From contig NZ_FNOV01000007.1 in the NCBI RefSeq assembly GCF_900107135.1, forward strand, positions 68,948 to 132,947: a stretch of DNA of 64,000 bases. The letters are read 5' to 3'. Every line of letters begins with the position of its first letter. The stretch's first letter is position 1. The position numbers were made by a program, and so were the translations under genes. The notes beneath the pieces are model-generated. The model was not told where the DNA came from. It ran no database searches and saw nothing but the letters and a program-made list of their open reading frames with translations. Positions 9,360 to 18,148 of the stretch are shown one piece after another. This DNA is from Hymenobacter psychrophilus (lineage in GTDB: Bacteria; Bacteroidota; Bacteroidia; Cytophagales; Hymenobacteraceae).

Positions 9360-11504
9360 GTGCACATAACTCCAGCAATCAAGAAAAGAATTGGCATCGG
9401 CCTCGGCATCCTGGCGGTGCTGTTGCTGGCGGGCCTCGGCCTGTTCCTCGTTAAGCGGCAGCAACTGCTCGAAGCGGCGCTGGTGCGGGTAAAGGCGAAA
9501 GTCGAGGGCAAGTTTCCGGTTACGCTCACGCTGGGCCCGGCCCGCTTTACCGACCTGAACACCGTGGAACTGCGCAGCATCAGCGTGGTGCCTACCGCTC
9601 CGCTCACCGACACGCTGCTGCGTGCCCGCACCGTGCGCGCCTCCTTAAGCGTGCGCAGCCTGTTTGCGGGCCGGCCCGTGTTCAGCAACCTCGAAATTGA
9701 CACCGTTCGCCTCACGGCCCGCCAAACCGCCGCCGGCAACGACAATTACTCCTTTCTCTATAAGAAGAAAGAGGGCGAGCCCACCGTGGCCCGCGACACC
9801 ACCAAGGGCACCAACTACGGCCTGCTGGCCAACCAACTGCTCGAAGCCACCTTCGACAATGTGCCCGGCGAGGCCGATTTCCGCGAATTCCTCATCACCT
9901 ACGAAGGCCCCCGCCACCGTGCCCGCCTCGTAATGCCGCGCCTGGCCATCAAGAGCGGCGAAATTTCGGGCGAAATGACGGCCCTGATTGACTCGGTGGA
10001 AAACCGGGTGGGCGTTATCGGCTACATTGATGCCGGCAGCTACGAGGTAGATGCGCAAGTGTTCGGCCTCGATAAGCGGCCGGTGGTGCTGCCCATTGTG
10101 CAGCGCCGCTACGGCGCCCGGGTGCAGTTCGATACCGTGCGCATAAGCCTGTCGGACAAGACCTTCCGCCGCGACGAGCTGACGCTGACCGGTACGGCTT
10201 CGGCCGTCAACTTCATCGTCAATCATCCCAAGCTCTCCGACCAGGATGTGCGTTTCCCGCGTGGGGGCATCGATTTCGTGACCCGACTGGGGCAGGCGTC
10301 GTTTGCACTCGAAAAGGGTACGCGGGTACTGCTCAATCGCATGGAGTTTTTTCCTGAGCTGAGCGTGCGCCGCCGGCCGGTGCCCGAGCGGGTTATCGGC
10401 GAAAACATCAATGGCCTGACCAGCCGCAGCCAGCTGCTGGCGGGCCTAGTGATGAAGCTGGACGTGCAGTCGGCCGAAACCAAGGCCAACGACTTTTTCG
10501 AGGCCCTGCCCGAAGGCATGTTTGAAACCCTGGAGGGTACCCGTGCCGAAGGCACGCTGCAGTACAAGCTACACGCCGCCCTCGACATGAATAAGCTCGA
10601 CAGCCTGGAGTTTGATTCGGGCCTGCGGGCCACCAAGTTCCGGGTTACCCGTTTTGGGCGCGAAGACCTCAACAAGCTCAACGAGTCGTTCCGCTACACG
10701 GCCTACAACGACAAGGGCGACTCGGTGAAAACCTTCGCCGTGGGCCCCGAAAACCCCGAGTTCACGCCCTACAACCAGGTGTCCGACTACCTCAAGTACG
10801 CCATCATGACGGCCGAGGACCCGCGGTTTATGACCCACCGCGGCTTTATGGAGAAGGCGTTCGTGAAATCGGCCATCCAGAACCTGAAGGAGCGGCGCTT
10901 TGCCCGCGGCGGCAGCACGCTCTCGATGCAGCTGGTAAAAAACGTGTTCCTGACCCGCAAAAAGACCATTGTGCGGAAGGTGGAGGAGGCGCTCATCGTC
11001 TGGATTATTGAAAACACCCGGCTGGCCAGCAAGCAGCGCATGCTCGAAGTGTACCTCAACATTATTGAGTGGGGACCGAAAATTTATGGTGTACACGAGG
11101 CGGCCGAGTTCTACTTCAGCAAGCAGCCAGCCAACCTGAGTTTGTCGGAAAGCCTGTATCTGGCCAGCATTATTCCGAGCCCGAAGCGCTTTCGGGGCGG
11201 TTTCAACCAGTACGGCGACATGCGCGGCTCGGCCCGCTACTTCCAGCGCCTGATTGCCCAGCTGATGGCCCGGCGCGGCTATATTTCGGAGGGCGAAGCC
11301 CAAAGCGTGGGCGGCGTGAGCTTCAGCGGCCGTGGCCTGCGGGCCATGAACTTCAGCGCCCGCCCCGATACCATCCGCCTGTCGCTGGCGCCCGACTCAA
11401 CCCGGTTCGACGAGCCCATCGATCTGCTCGACCTGCTTGGTACGGGCGTACCCGCCAGCCAGGAAGTGCCCCGCAACGGTACCGTGCCGCCGAAGCCGGA
11501 GTAG
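9360..11504 (+). CDS. monofunctional GT51 transglycosylase with AsmA-like N-terminal region
   Basis: 714 residues, GTG start. One membrane anchor (about 10-32) is followed by roughly 430 residues of AsmA/intermembrane-like beta repeats (VTLTLGPARFTDLNTVELRSI and similar). The GT51 domain then begins near 470: TAEDPRF with catalytic Glu486, then RGGSTLSMQLVKNVFL and YLNIIEWGPKIYGVHEAAEFYF. The second acidic residue and the lipid II groove motifs look intact. There is no transpeptidase domain, so it should polymerise peptidoglycan glycan strands in the periplasm without crosslinking. The long N-terminal part is unusual for a monofunctional enzyme. Confidence 0.85.
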   Translation: MHITPAIKKRIGIGLGILAVLLLAGLGLFLVKRQQLLEAALVRVKAKVEGKFPVTLTLGPARFTDLNTVELRSISVVPTAPLTDTLLRARTVRASLSVRSLFAGRPVFSNLEIDTVRLTARQTAAGNDNYSFLYKKKEGEPTVARDTTKGTNYGLLANQLLEATFDNVPGEADFREFLITYEGPRHRARLVMPRLAIKSGEISGEMTALIDSVENRVGVIGYIDAGSYEVDAQVFGLDKRPVVLPIVQRRYGARVQFDTVRISLSDKTFRRDELTLTGTASAVNFIVNHPKLSDQDVRFPRGGIDFVTRLGQASFALEKGTRVLLNRMEFFPELSVRRRPVPERVIGENINGLTSRSQLLAGLVMKLDVQSAETKANDFFEALPEGMFETLEGTRAEGTLQYKLHAALDMNKLDSLEFDSGLRATKFRVTRFGREDLNKLNESFRYTAYNDKGDSVKTFAVGPENPEFTPYNQVSDYLKYAIMTAEDPRFMTHRGFMEKAFVKSAIQNLKERRFARGGSTLSMQLVKNVFLTRKKTIVRKVEEALIVWIIENTRLASKQRMLEVYLNIIEWGPKIYGVHEAAEFYFSKQPANLSLSESLYLASIIPSPKRFRGGFNQYGDMRGSARYFQRLIAQLMARRGYISEGEAQSVGGVSFSGRGLRAMNFSARPDTIRLSLAPDSTRFDEPIDLLDLLGTGVPASQEVPRNGTVPPKPE

Positions 11505-11513
11505 TTGGTGACC

Positions 11514-11556
11514 GAGTGACCTGGTGAAGGAGCGTGACCCATCCGTCAGGTCACTC
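11514..11556. terminator. bidirectional terminator
   Basis: GAGTGACCTG at 11514-11523 pairs with CAGGTCACTC at 11547-11556, between the convergent GT51 and TerC genes. The distal arm overlaps the last codons of the TerC gene. Confidence 0.5.
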
Positions 11557-12486
11557 ATGCACTGCTTCTTCTTTCGGCTTTGGAAACAGCAGCGACAACG
11601 CCACCGACAGCAGCAAAATGGCCCCAACCGTGCCCAGCGACCAAGTCAGCGAAACGTGCACGAAGTCTTCGAGCAGCAGCTTGCCGCCGATAAAGACCAG
11701 AATAAGGGCCAGGCCGTAGTGCAGGTAGTGAAACAGGCGCATGAGGCCTTCGAGGGCAAAATACAGGGCCCGCAGGCCCAGTAGCGCAAACACGTTGCTG
11801 GTGTACACGATAAACGTATCGCGCGAAACGGCCAGAATAGCCGGAATGGAGTCGGCGGCGAAAATAACGTCGGTAGTTTCCACCATCACCAGCACCACCA
11901 GCAGGGGGGTGGCGAACAGTACGCCATCTTTGCGCACAAAAAACCGGCCCCCGTGCAGCTGGCTGGTGATGGGTAGGTGCCGGCTCAGAAACTTAACCAC
12001 CGGGTTGCTGTCGGGGTCGATTTCGGGCTCGGCGCCGGTGGTGGCCATCTTGATGCCCGTGTACACCAGGAAGGCCCCGAGCACGTACATCAGGAAGTGG
12101 AACTTGGCCAGCAGCGCGGCCCCCACCAGAATAAACACCCCCCGCAGCACCAGCGCCCCGATAATACCCCAGAACAGAATTTTGTGCTGGTACTGGGCCG
12201 GCACTTTGAAGTAGCTGAAAATAAGCAGAAACACGAACAGGTTGTCGACGCTCAGCGACTTCTCAATGAGGTAGCCCGTGAGGAACTCCATGGCGGCGGC
12301 CTTGCCCAGCCACTGGTACACCAGGAAGTTAAAACTCATCGAGAGGGCAATCCAGAACGCGCTCCAGCCGAGCGCCTCGCGCATACTCACGGCATGGTCG
12401 CGGCGGTTGAATACCAGCAGGTCGAGCAACAGCAGGGCCAGCACGAACACGTTGAAGCCAACCCAGAACAGCGGGGAATTATCCAT
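11551..12486 (-). CDS. TerC family integral membrane protein
   Basis: 311 residues from the ATG at 12486. It has seven to nine hydrophobic helices and the two acidic signatures of the TerC/Alx family: EKSLSVDNLFVFLLIF in the third helix region and MVETTDVIFAADSIPAILA in the sixth. These acidic residues line the presumed metal path. Homologues such as Alx and MeeF/YceF move manganese, often to metallate exported proteins. No riboswitch is visible upstream. The 64 bases to the DPM1-like gene hold no clear promoter. Confidence 0.92.
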   Translation of the reverse strand: MDNSPLFWVGFNVFVLALLLLDLLVFNRRDHAVSMREALGWSAFWIALSMSFNFLVYQWLGKAAAMEFLTGYLIEKSLSVDNLFVFLLIFSYFKVPAQYQHKILFWGIIGALVLRGVFILVGAALLAKFHFLMYVLGAFLVYTGIKMATTGAEPEIDPDSNPVVKFLSRHLPITSQLHGGRFFVRKDGVLFATPLLVVLVMVETTDVIFAADSIPAILAVSRDTFIVYTSNVFALLGLRALYFALEGLMRLFHYLHYGLALILVFIGGKLLLEDFVHVSLTWSLGTVGAILLLSVALSLLFPKPKEEAVHE

Positions 12487-12549
12487 TGGCAGCAAGATAC
12501 ATGGCTGCTGCCAAACAGCGGAGCGCCGGCAGGCGGGCGTGCTGGTCGC

Positions 12550-13362
12550 TTAGCGCGTTTCGGGGTCGGTGGCGGCGGCCGTCAGCGGGGCAACATTAGG
12601 CTGGGGTGCATGGGCCAGAGTGCCGGCACCCTGGCGGTCGAAGTGCCGGAACCAGCTGCTTATTTTCATCTGCACCACCCCAAAAAAGGCTTCCTTGAAG
12701 ATGCCTTTGCTCATTTTGGATGTGCCGCGGGTGCGGTCGGTGAAAATAATGGGCACTTCCTTAAGCCGGAAACCGAACTTGTAGGCCAGCCACTTCATCT
12801 CAATCTGGAAAGCGTAGCCCACGAACCGGATTCGTTCGTTTGTAATAACGCGCAGCACCCGGGCCGTGTAGCACTTAAAGCCGGCCGTGGCGTCCATGAT
12901 GGGCATGCGCGTGATAAAGCGCACGTAAGCCGAGGCGAAGTACGACATCAGCACCCGGTTCATGGGCCAGTTCACCACGTTTACGCCCTCGATGTAGCGC
13001 GAGCCGATGGCCAGGTCGTAGCCCTGGTTGGCGCAGGCGTCGTAGAGGCGCATCAAATCGGCGGGGTTGTGCGAGAAGTCGGCGTCCATCTCGAACACGT
13101 ACTCGTAGCCGTGGGCCAGGGCCCAGCGGAAGCCGTGCAGGTAGGCCGTACCCAGACCCTGCTTACCGCTACGCTCCTCCAGAAACAGCCGTTCCGGAAA
13201 CTCGGCCATCAGCCCGCGCACAATAGCGGCCGTCCCATCGGGCGAACTGTCGTCGATGATGAGTACGTCGAAATGTTGGGGCAGCGAGAACACCTTGCGG
13301 ATAATTAATTCCGCGTTTTCCCGCTCATTATAAGTTGGTATCAGAACGAGGCCGTCAGTCAT
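12550..13362 (-). CDS. polyprenol monophosphomannose synthase-like GT2
   Basis: 270 residues from the ATG at 13362; the frame is open further upstream but without family similarity. Motifs in order: VLIPTYNERENAELI, LIIDDSSPDGTAAIV, GKQGLGTAYLHGF, EMDADFSHNPADLMRL and IGSRYIEG, the DPM1 set. No C-terminal membrane domain is present, so this is the soluble class that puts mannose (or a related sugar) on a polyprenol phosphate. It lies next to, but is not tightly coupled with, the TerC gene. Confidence 0.9.
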   Translation of the reverse strand: MTDGLVLIPTYNERENAELIIRKVFSLPQHFDVLIIDDSSPDGTAAIVRGLMAEFPERLFLEERSGKQGLGTAYLHGFRWALAHGYEYVFEMDADFSHNPADLMRLYDACANQGYDLAIGSRYIEGVNVVNWPMNRVLMSYFASAYVRFITRMPIMDATAGFKCYTARVLRVITNERIRFVGYAFQIEMKWLAYKFGFRLKEVPIIFTDRTRGTSKMSKGIFKEAFFGVVQMKISSWFRHFDRQGAGTLAHAPQPNVAPLTAAATDPETR

Positions 13363-13647
13363 TGCCGTAAAGGTAAAATTTTGCGCGAAGAGCGGGGCTT
13401 CTGCGCTGAAAACGGTTGCCGGTGACACCAAGGCCGCAGCAAACAGCCGGAAAGCTAGCGGAGAGATACAGTTGGCCGACCACGGGTTGCGTGCCGGGAG
13501 TTGGATAACCGCGCCGCCGCATTCGGGTTTGCGCAATATAAGGTTTGAGTACTGGCTGGCCCCCTACCATCAGGCCACCCTGTCAGGGCCAGAAAACCAA
13601 AAGTGCGGCGGGCTGCTAGCCGGCTGAAACCGTAGCGGCTCGGGCGG

Positions 13648-14982
13648 CTACCGGGCCGCGGCCAGCGTGGCGGCCAGCTGCCGGGCGTGGCGCACGCAGT
13701 CGGGCACGCCGGCGCCCGCCCGCCAGTTGGCCGTGGCGTGCAGGCCCAGGGCCTGCAGGGCGTCGGCGGCGGCGTGGGCAGGCACAATGCGGGCATCGAA
13801 CTGCGGAATGGCGCGGGGCCAGAAGTAGCGGTGCTGCCAGACCGGCGCGGCGCCCGCCTTCAACCCATAAAAGCGGCTGAGCTCGGCGTGCACGGCCGCC
13901 TGCTGCTCCGCGGCCGATTCGCGCGCCTGGGACTCGTACTGCGTGCCGCCCACAAACGTAGTAAACAGCACTTGCCCGGCCGGGGCCCGGTTTGGAAACA
14001 GCGAGCTGGTCCAGATGCTGCCGGCGGCGTAGGGCTGCTCGGCCTTGGGGTGCAGGGCCCCGAAACCGTTGAGTGGGTGGCCTACATCGGCGCGCTGGTA
14101 GGCCGTGTACACGGCGGCCATAGGGGGGTAGTACACCGCCGCCAGCGCGGCGGCCTGCTCCGGAAACTGCTCGGCCAGCAATGGCGCGGCGGCGTAGGTG
14201 GGCAGCGCCAGCACTACCTGCTTGTAGAGGCGCGGCGCGGGGCCGGCGGTAGTTTCCAGCTCCCAGCGGCCGTCGTCGGTGTGGCGGTGCAGGCGGGTGG
14301 CGGCCTGCCCGAAGTGGGCCCGGCGCAGCTTGGCCGCTAACGTGGCGGGCAGCGTTTGCAGGCCCCCGGCCAGCGACACAATGCGGCGCCGGCCGGCCTT
14401 GCTCTTGCCCTTCATCAGCCCGCGCAGCACCGAGCCATGCTGCTGCTCCAGGGCCGCCAGCTGCGGAAAGGTTTTGTGCAGCAGCAGCTGGGCAGGGTCG
14501 CCGGCGTAGATGCCCGAAATGAACGGGTTGAGCGCGTACTCGACTACCTCGGGGCCGAAACGCCGGGTGAAAAACGCGCTCAGCGTTTCAAGCTCATTAA
14601 CGGGTTCGGGCTTGCGAAACAGCTCCCGTACCATGTTATAGCGCCCCTTCAGACTGAAAAACTTGCTGGTTAGCAGGCCGGGCGGGGTGCCGGGCAGTGG
14701 CTGGTAGGCCCCGGCCCGCAGCACGTAGCGGTTCTGGCTCACGGCAGCTGCATCCTGGATTTTATCGTTTAGCCCCAACTCGCCGAATAGGGCCGCCAGC
14801 TCGTCGGAGAGTTGCAGCGAGTTGGGGCCTACTTCGAGCAGGTAGCCCTCGTGCTGCTCCGAGCAGATGGTACCGCCCGGCCGCGTATCGGCTTCAAACA
14901 AATCATAGTCAACGCCTGCCCGTTGCAGCCCCCAGGCCAGCGTCAGCCCCGAAATACCCCCGCCGATAATTGCAATAGCCAT
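13648..14982 (-). CDS. hemG: FAD-dependent protoporphyrinogen oxidase
   Basis: 444 residues from the ATG at 14982. The N-terminal dinucleotide fold IAIIGGGISGLTLAWGLQRAG with the downstream Glu (FEAD) and RPGG binds FAD. The central GGLQTLPATLA and the C-terminal GLHATANWRAGAGVPDCVRH are typical of the oxygen-dependent enzyme (HemY/PPOX family). It converts protoporphyrinogen IX to protoporphyrin IX in haem synthesis. A TATCTTTG element at 15022-15029 precedes it. It is divergent from the GmhB-like gene. The RefSeq-style symbol is hemG, though the family is also called hemY. Confidence 0.93.
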   Translation of the reverse strand: MAIAIIGGGISGLTLAWGLQRAGVDYDLFEADTRPGGTICSEQHEGYLLEVGPNSLQLSDELAALFGELGLNDKIQDAAAVSQNRYVLRAGAYQPLPGTPPGLLTSKFFSLKGRYNMVRELFRKPEPVNELETLSAFFTRRFGPEVVEYALNPFISGIYAGDPAQLLLHKTFPQLAALEQQHGSVLRGLMKGKSKAGRRRIVSLAGGLQTLPATLAAKLRRAHFGQAATRLHRHTDDGRWELETTAGPAPRLYKQVVLALPTYAAAPLLAEQFPEQAAALAAVYYPPMAAVYTAYQRADVGHPLNGFGALHPKAEQPYAAGSIWTSSLFPNRAPAGQVLFTTFVGGTQYESQARESAAEQQAAVHAELSRFYGLKAGAAPVWQHRYFWPRAIPQFDARIVPAHAAADALQALGLHATANWRAGAGVPDCVRHARQLAATLAAAR

Positions 14983-15021
14983 GAATTGATGTGCTGGTTC
15001 GTTGATGTGCTGATGTTCGGG

Positions 15022-15029
15022 CAAAGATA
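15022..15029 (-). promoter_or_regulatory. Bacteroidota -7 element of hemG
   Basis: TATCTTTG on the minus strand, 40 bases before the hemG ATG. It is one half of a divergent promoter region. Confidence 0.55.
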
Positions 15030-15141
15030 CAGTCCGCTGGAGCGGGGCGTAGAACTCTGGCCCGTCAGGGAGGCCACATCAACAACCCGCCCAAACAGCG
15101 TAGGGTTCTTTGCTCCGTGGCCGGCGGGGTACGAGCGCCCC

Positions 15142-15149
15142 TATCTTTG
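15142..15149 (+). promoter_or_regulatory. Bacteroidota -7 element of the GmhB-like gene
   Basis: TATCTTTG on the plus strand, 25 bases before the ATG at 15174. Confidence 0.55.
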
Positions 15150-15173
15150 CCCGCGTATCAACCCATCAACCCC

Positions 15174-15701
15174 ATGAACAAAGCCGTTTTCCTTGACCGC
15201 GACGGAGTGCTTAACCGCGAAATTGGAACGTACGTATGGGAGCCGGCCAAATTTGAGGTGCTGCCAGGCGTACCCGAAAGCCTGGCCCGGCTGAAGGCCG
15301 CCGGCTATTACCTGATTGTGATAACCAACCAGGCCGGCATTGCCCGCAGCCTGTATACAGCCGCCGATGTACAGGCCTGCCACGCCAAGCTGCAGCAGGC
15401 CGTGGGTGGCATTATCGATGCGCTGTATTTCGCGCCCGGCCACCCCAGCGTGTCAGAAAGTCTGCGCCGCAAGCCCGACTCGCTGATGCTGGAGCAGGCG
15501 CTGGCTCGTTTTGGGCTGGATGTGGGCCGTTGCTGGCTGGTGGGCGACCGGCTGCGCGACATAGCCGCCGCCGAAAAGGTGGGCGTGCGCGGCCTGCTGG
15601 TGGGCCCCGACGAGCCGGCCGGTTACACCCCGCGTACTGCCGACCTGCCCACTGCCACCGACTTCATTCTGGCCGCTGCCGCCGGGCTAGGCGCTCAGTA
15701 A
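15174..15701 (+). CDS. gmhB: HAD-IIIA phosphatase, D-glycero-D-manno-heptose 1,7-bisphosphate 7-phosphatase type
   Basis: 175 residues from the ATG at 15174. The HAD catalytic motif FLDRDGVLN is at residues 6-14, motif II is VITNQAGIAR, and motif III/IV is RKPDSLMLEQA followed by WLVGDRLRDIAAA. The zinc-binding Cys cluster of Escherichia coli GmhB is not evident, and the length is slightly short, so the substrate could be a related sugar phosphate or histidinol phosphate. Nearby GT9 and GT2 genes make ADP-heptose supply plausible. Confidence 0.8.
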   Translation: MNKAVFLDRDGVLNREIGTYVWEPAKFEVLPGVPESLARLKAAGYYLIVITNQAGIARSLYTAADVQACHAKLQQAVGGIIDALYFAPGHPSVSESLRRKPDSLMLEQALARFGLDVGRCWLVGDRLRDIAAAEKVGVRGLLVGPDEPAGYTPRTADLPTATDFILAAAAGLGAQ

Positions 15702-15774
15702 CGCACCTGGCCGCCAGCTGCTGCTATTGCAAAATCGGCGGCCGGGTGGGGGCGCAACGCTACAAACCGGGTGG

Positions 15775-15927
15775 CTAGTGCAGGTGGGTGGTGGCAGTAT
15801 TACTGGCCAGTGCTACCGGCCCCAGCGCTGGCGAAGTTGGCTTGGCTGAAGTGTAGGCAGGGCACTGCGTACGGCAGGAAACGGCTCCCAAGGACAGCAA
15901 GAGTCCGAAAAGAAGAAGCTTTTTCAT
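15775..15927 (-). CDS. small lipoprotein, paralogue of the 16102-16260 gene
   Basis: Fifty residues. It starts MKKLLLFGLLLSLGAVSC, a complete lipoprotein signal with a lipobox ending in Cys18, followed by RTQCPAYTSAK and a short Pro/Ala/Thr tail. It has the same size, orientation and layout as the next gene, including a second cysteine in a CPAY motif shortly after the lipid-bearing cysteine. It is probably a surface or periplasmic micro-lipoprotein; function unknown. The reading frame was found by hand from the Lys-rich start at 15925-15927. Confidence 0.6.
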   Translation of the reverse strand: MKKLLLFGLLLSLGAVSCRTQCPAYTSAKPTSPALGPVALASNTATTHLH

Positions 15928-16047
15928 TAAAAAGCACTAAAATATTGGCAAAAGAAGAAATGCAAAGCGCCGTGCTTTCAGCCTCCAACGATGCAGTTGC
16001 CACTAGATTGCCCTAGCTGCCGAAAATTACCGACCCGCCGTAATGCA

Positions 16048-16076
16048 AAACGCCTTCCCGGGCTAGGAAGGCGTTT
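16048..16076. terminator. terminator between the two small lipoprotein genes
   Basis: AAACGCCTTCC at 16048-16058 pairs with GGAAGGCGTTT at 16066-16076 around a 7-base loop. Flanking A and T runs make it work on either strand; here it ends the 16102-16260 gene. Confidence 0.75.
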
Positions 16077-16101
16077 CGTAATTGCGGAGCCGTAGGGGCA
16101 A

Positions 16102-16260
16102 CTACTGCCGGTCAGGAGCAGCAGTTGGGGCCTGGGCCATCACGGGCGACGAGAGCCGGTTGGCGTCTTTGATGCCGCTGTAGGCCGGGCAGTTGGATTT
16201 CTTGTTGCAGGCACTCAGGCCGAGGCCGGCCACGCAGGCCAGGAGTAGGATTTTTTTCAT
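16102..16260 (-). CDS. small CPAY-motif lipoprotein
   Basis: Fifty-two residues. A lipoprotein signal MKKILLLACVAGLGLSAC (lipobox Cys18) is followed by NKKSNCPAYSGIKDANRL and an Ala/Pro-rich tail. The CPAY(S/T)xxK segment is shared with the neighbouring 15775-15927 gene. Such very short lipoproteins are common and usually unannotated in Hymenobacter relatives. Strong terminators lie on both sides, so it is its own transcription unit. Confidence 0.7.
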   Translation of the reverse strand: MKKILLLACVAGLGLSACNKKSNCPAYSGIKDANRLSSPVMAQAPTAAPDRQ

Positions 16261-16378
16261 GCGTGAAAACTGAAGTAAGGGCACCGCCCGGAGAAGATAT
16301 CGGCCATAAAGATAACCGTCTGAATCCCGGCCTGCAACTACCCGGCCAACGCTGCGCCCGAAGGTGTGCCAGAGGCCC

Positions 16379-16416
16379 AAAAAAGCGGGAGTTCCGGCCG
16401 GAACTCCCGCTTTTTT
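16379..16416. terminator. strong bidirectional terminator
   Basis: Perfect 38-base palindrome: A6, then GCGGGAGTTCCGG and its complement, then T6. It lies directly after the arginine decarboxylase stop on the minus strand. Confidence 0.9.
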
Positions 16417-16449
16417 GGCTGACCAGAGGAGGGCTAATGGCCCGCGTCG

Positions 16450-17862
16450 CTATACCTGGTAACCCAGAATCCGCAGCATCGACTCGCCGGTTTGCTCCTC
16501 GGCAAACACCCGGTCGGTGAGGTTGCCGTCGGCGTCGCGGTCGAGAATCACGATTTTGGGGGCCGGAATCAGGCAGTGCTTCACGCCGCCGTAGCCCGAA
16601 AGGCTTTCCTGGTAGGCGCCCGTGTGGAAGAAGCCCACGTAGAGCGGCTCGGCGTCGGTGGCGGGCTTGCGCTCGGGCAGGAACACCTGGTAGATGTGCT
16701 TTTCGGCGTTGTAGTAGTCCTGCGAGTCGCAGGTGAGGCCGCCGAGCTGGATTTTCTTGTACTTTTTGTCCCAGCCGTTGAGGGCCAGCATGATGAAGCG
16801 CTGGTTCAGAGCCCAGGTATCGGGCAGGTTGGTGATGAACGAGCCGTCAATCATGTACCACAGTTCCTTGTCGTTCTGCAGCTTCTCGTCCAGAATTGAA
16901 TAGATGGTAGCGCCCGATTCGCCCACCGTGAAGATGCCGAACTCGGTGAACACGTCGGGTTCGGGCACGCCTTCCTCGTCGCAGATGCGCTTAATGGTCC
17001 GCAGGACTTCCTCAATCATGTAGGGGTAGTCGTACTCCTTCTGAATGGACGTCTGGATGGGCAGGCCGCCGCCGATGTCGATGGTCGTGAGCGTGGGGCA
17101 CACCTTGCGCATTTCGCAGTACTGGTGCACAAACCGGCTCAGCTCCGACCAGTAATAGGACGTGTCCTTGATGCCGGTGTTGATGAAGTAGTGCAGCATC
17201 TTCAGCTCGAAGCGCGGGTCGTCCTTGATTTTGCTTTCGTAGAGCGGCAGCGCGTCGGCGTAGCGGATGCCCAGGCGCGAGGTGTAGAACTGGAAGCGCG
17301 GCTCCTCATCGGAAGCCAGGCGCATGCCCAGGCAGCACGATTCGCGCACGTTGTCGTGGTAGTAGTCCACCTCGTTGGGCGAGTCGAGGATGGGCATGCA
17401 ATTGCCAAAGCCATCATTGATGAGGCGGGTAACTTCGCGCTTGTACTCCTCGGTTTTGAAGCCGTTACAGATGATGTAAGTGTCCTTGGTCACGAGGCCC
17501 TTGGCGTGCATGGCCCGGATGATGTTGGTATCAAACCACGACGAGGTTTCGATGTGGACGTTGTTTTTGAGCGCCTCTTCCACTACAAAGCTAAAGTGCG
17601 AGGCCTTAGTGCAGTAGGCGTAAGAGTACTTGCCGCGGTAGCCGGTCTGCTCGATACCGCGCCGGAACCACTCCTGGGCCCGCTGAATCTGGGAGCTGAT
17701 TTTGGGCAGGTAAGCCAGGCGCAGCGGCGTGCCGTGCTTCTTTACCAGCGCCATCAAATCGATGCCCTCAAAGCGCAACTCGTTGTTTTCGACCGTGAAT
17801 TCGTCGGTCGGGAAATCGAAGGTCTGGGAAATCAGGTCGCGGTAGGTATCCATGTAGGGCAT
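16450..17862 (-). CDS. speA: arginine decarboxylase (PLP, fold type III)
   Basis: 470 residues. The alanine-racemase-fold barrel contains YSYAYCTKASHFSFVVEEAL, whose Lys is the likely PLP Schiff-base residue, and TTIDIGGGLPIQ for phosphate binding. The C-terminal sheet domain carries GGLTCDSQDYY, whose Cys-Asp pair is the substrate-binding motif of this decarboxylase group, and FFHTGAYQ. It is shorter than the 630-residue proteobacterial SpeA, as is usual in Bacteroidota. It makes agmatine for polyamine synthesis. It is divergent from an arginase gene with about 290 bases between starts. Confidence 0.9.
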   Translation of the reverse strand: MPYMDTYRDLISQTFDFPTDEFTVENNELRFEGIDLMALVKKHGTPLRLAYLPKISSQIQRAQEWFRRGIEQTGYRGKYSYAYCTKASHFSFVVEEALKNNVHIETSSWFDTNIIRAMHAKGLVTKDTYIICNGFKTEEYKREVTRLINDGFGNCMPILDSPNEVDYYHDNVRESCCLGMRLASDEEPRFQFYTSRLGIRYADALPLYESKIKDDPRFELKMLHYFINTGIKDTSYYWSELSRFVHQYCEMRKVCPTLTTIDIGGGLPIQTSIQKEYDYPYMIEEVLRTIKRICDEEGVPEPDVFTEFGIFTVGESGATIYSILDEKLQNDKELWYMIDGSFITNLPDTWALNQRFIMLALNGWDKKYKKIQLGGLTCDSQDYYNAEKHIYQVFLPERKPATDAEPLYVGFFHTGAYQESLSGYGGVKHCLIPAPKIVILDRDADGNLTDRVFAEEQTGESMLRILGYQV

Positions 17863-18002
17863 TGGGGGCTTTAGAATTTAGTGCTTGGGCGCGGAACAGG
17901 TAGAAGCAGAACAGCAGGAGCAGAGTAATGGGCGGCGGTTGCAAAAGAAAAACTTCTTCCCAAAGCACGAAGCACCATCAACTAAGCCCTAAATTGCAGA
18001 TA

Positions 18003-18010
18003 CAAAGATA
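18003..18010 (-). promoter_or_regulatory. Bacteroidota -7 element upstream of speA
   Basis: TATCTTTG on the minus strand, 141 bases before the speA start. This implies a long leader if it is used. Confidence 0.4.
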
Positions 18011-18148
18011 CCCCCTCGCCGGGGTTTTGGTTGTGCTCTGTTCGTTGGTGGCGCCGGAAAGACCGCGCGCGTCAAGCCTGAGGGGAATTCCCACCCGCTC
18101 AATCGGCAAGCATCAAAACCACCCTAACCTCTTTTCTGCCAATGTAAT

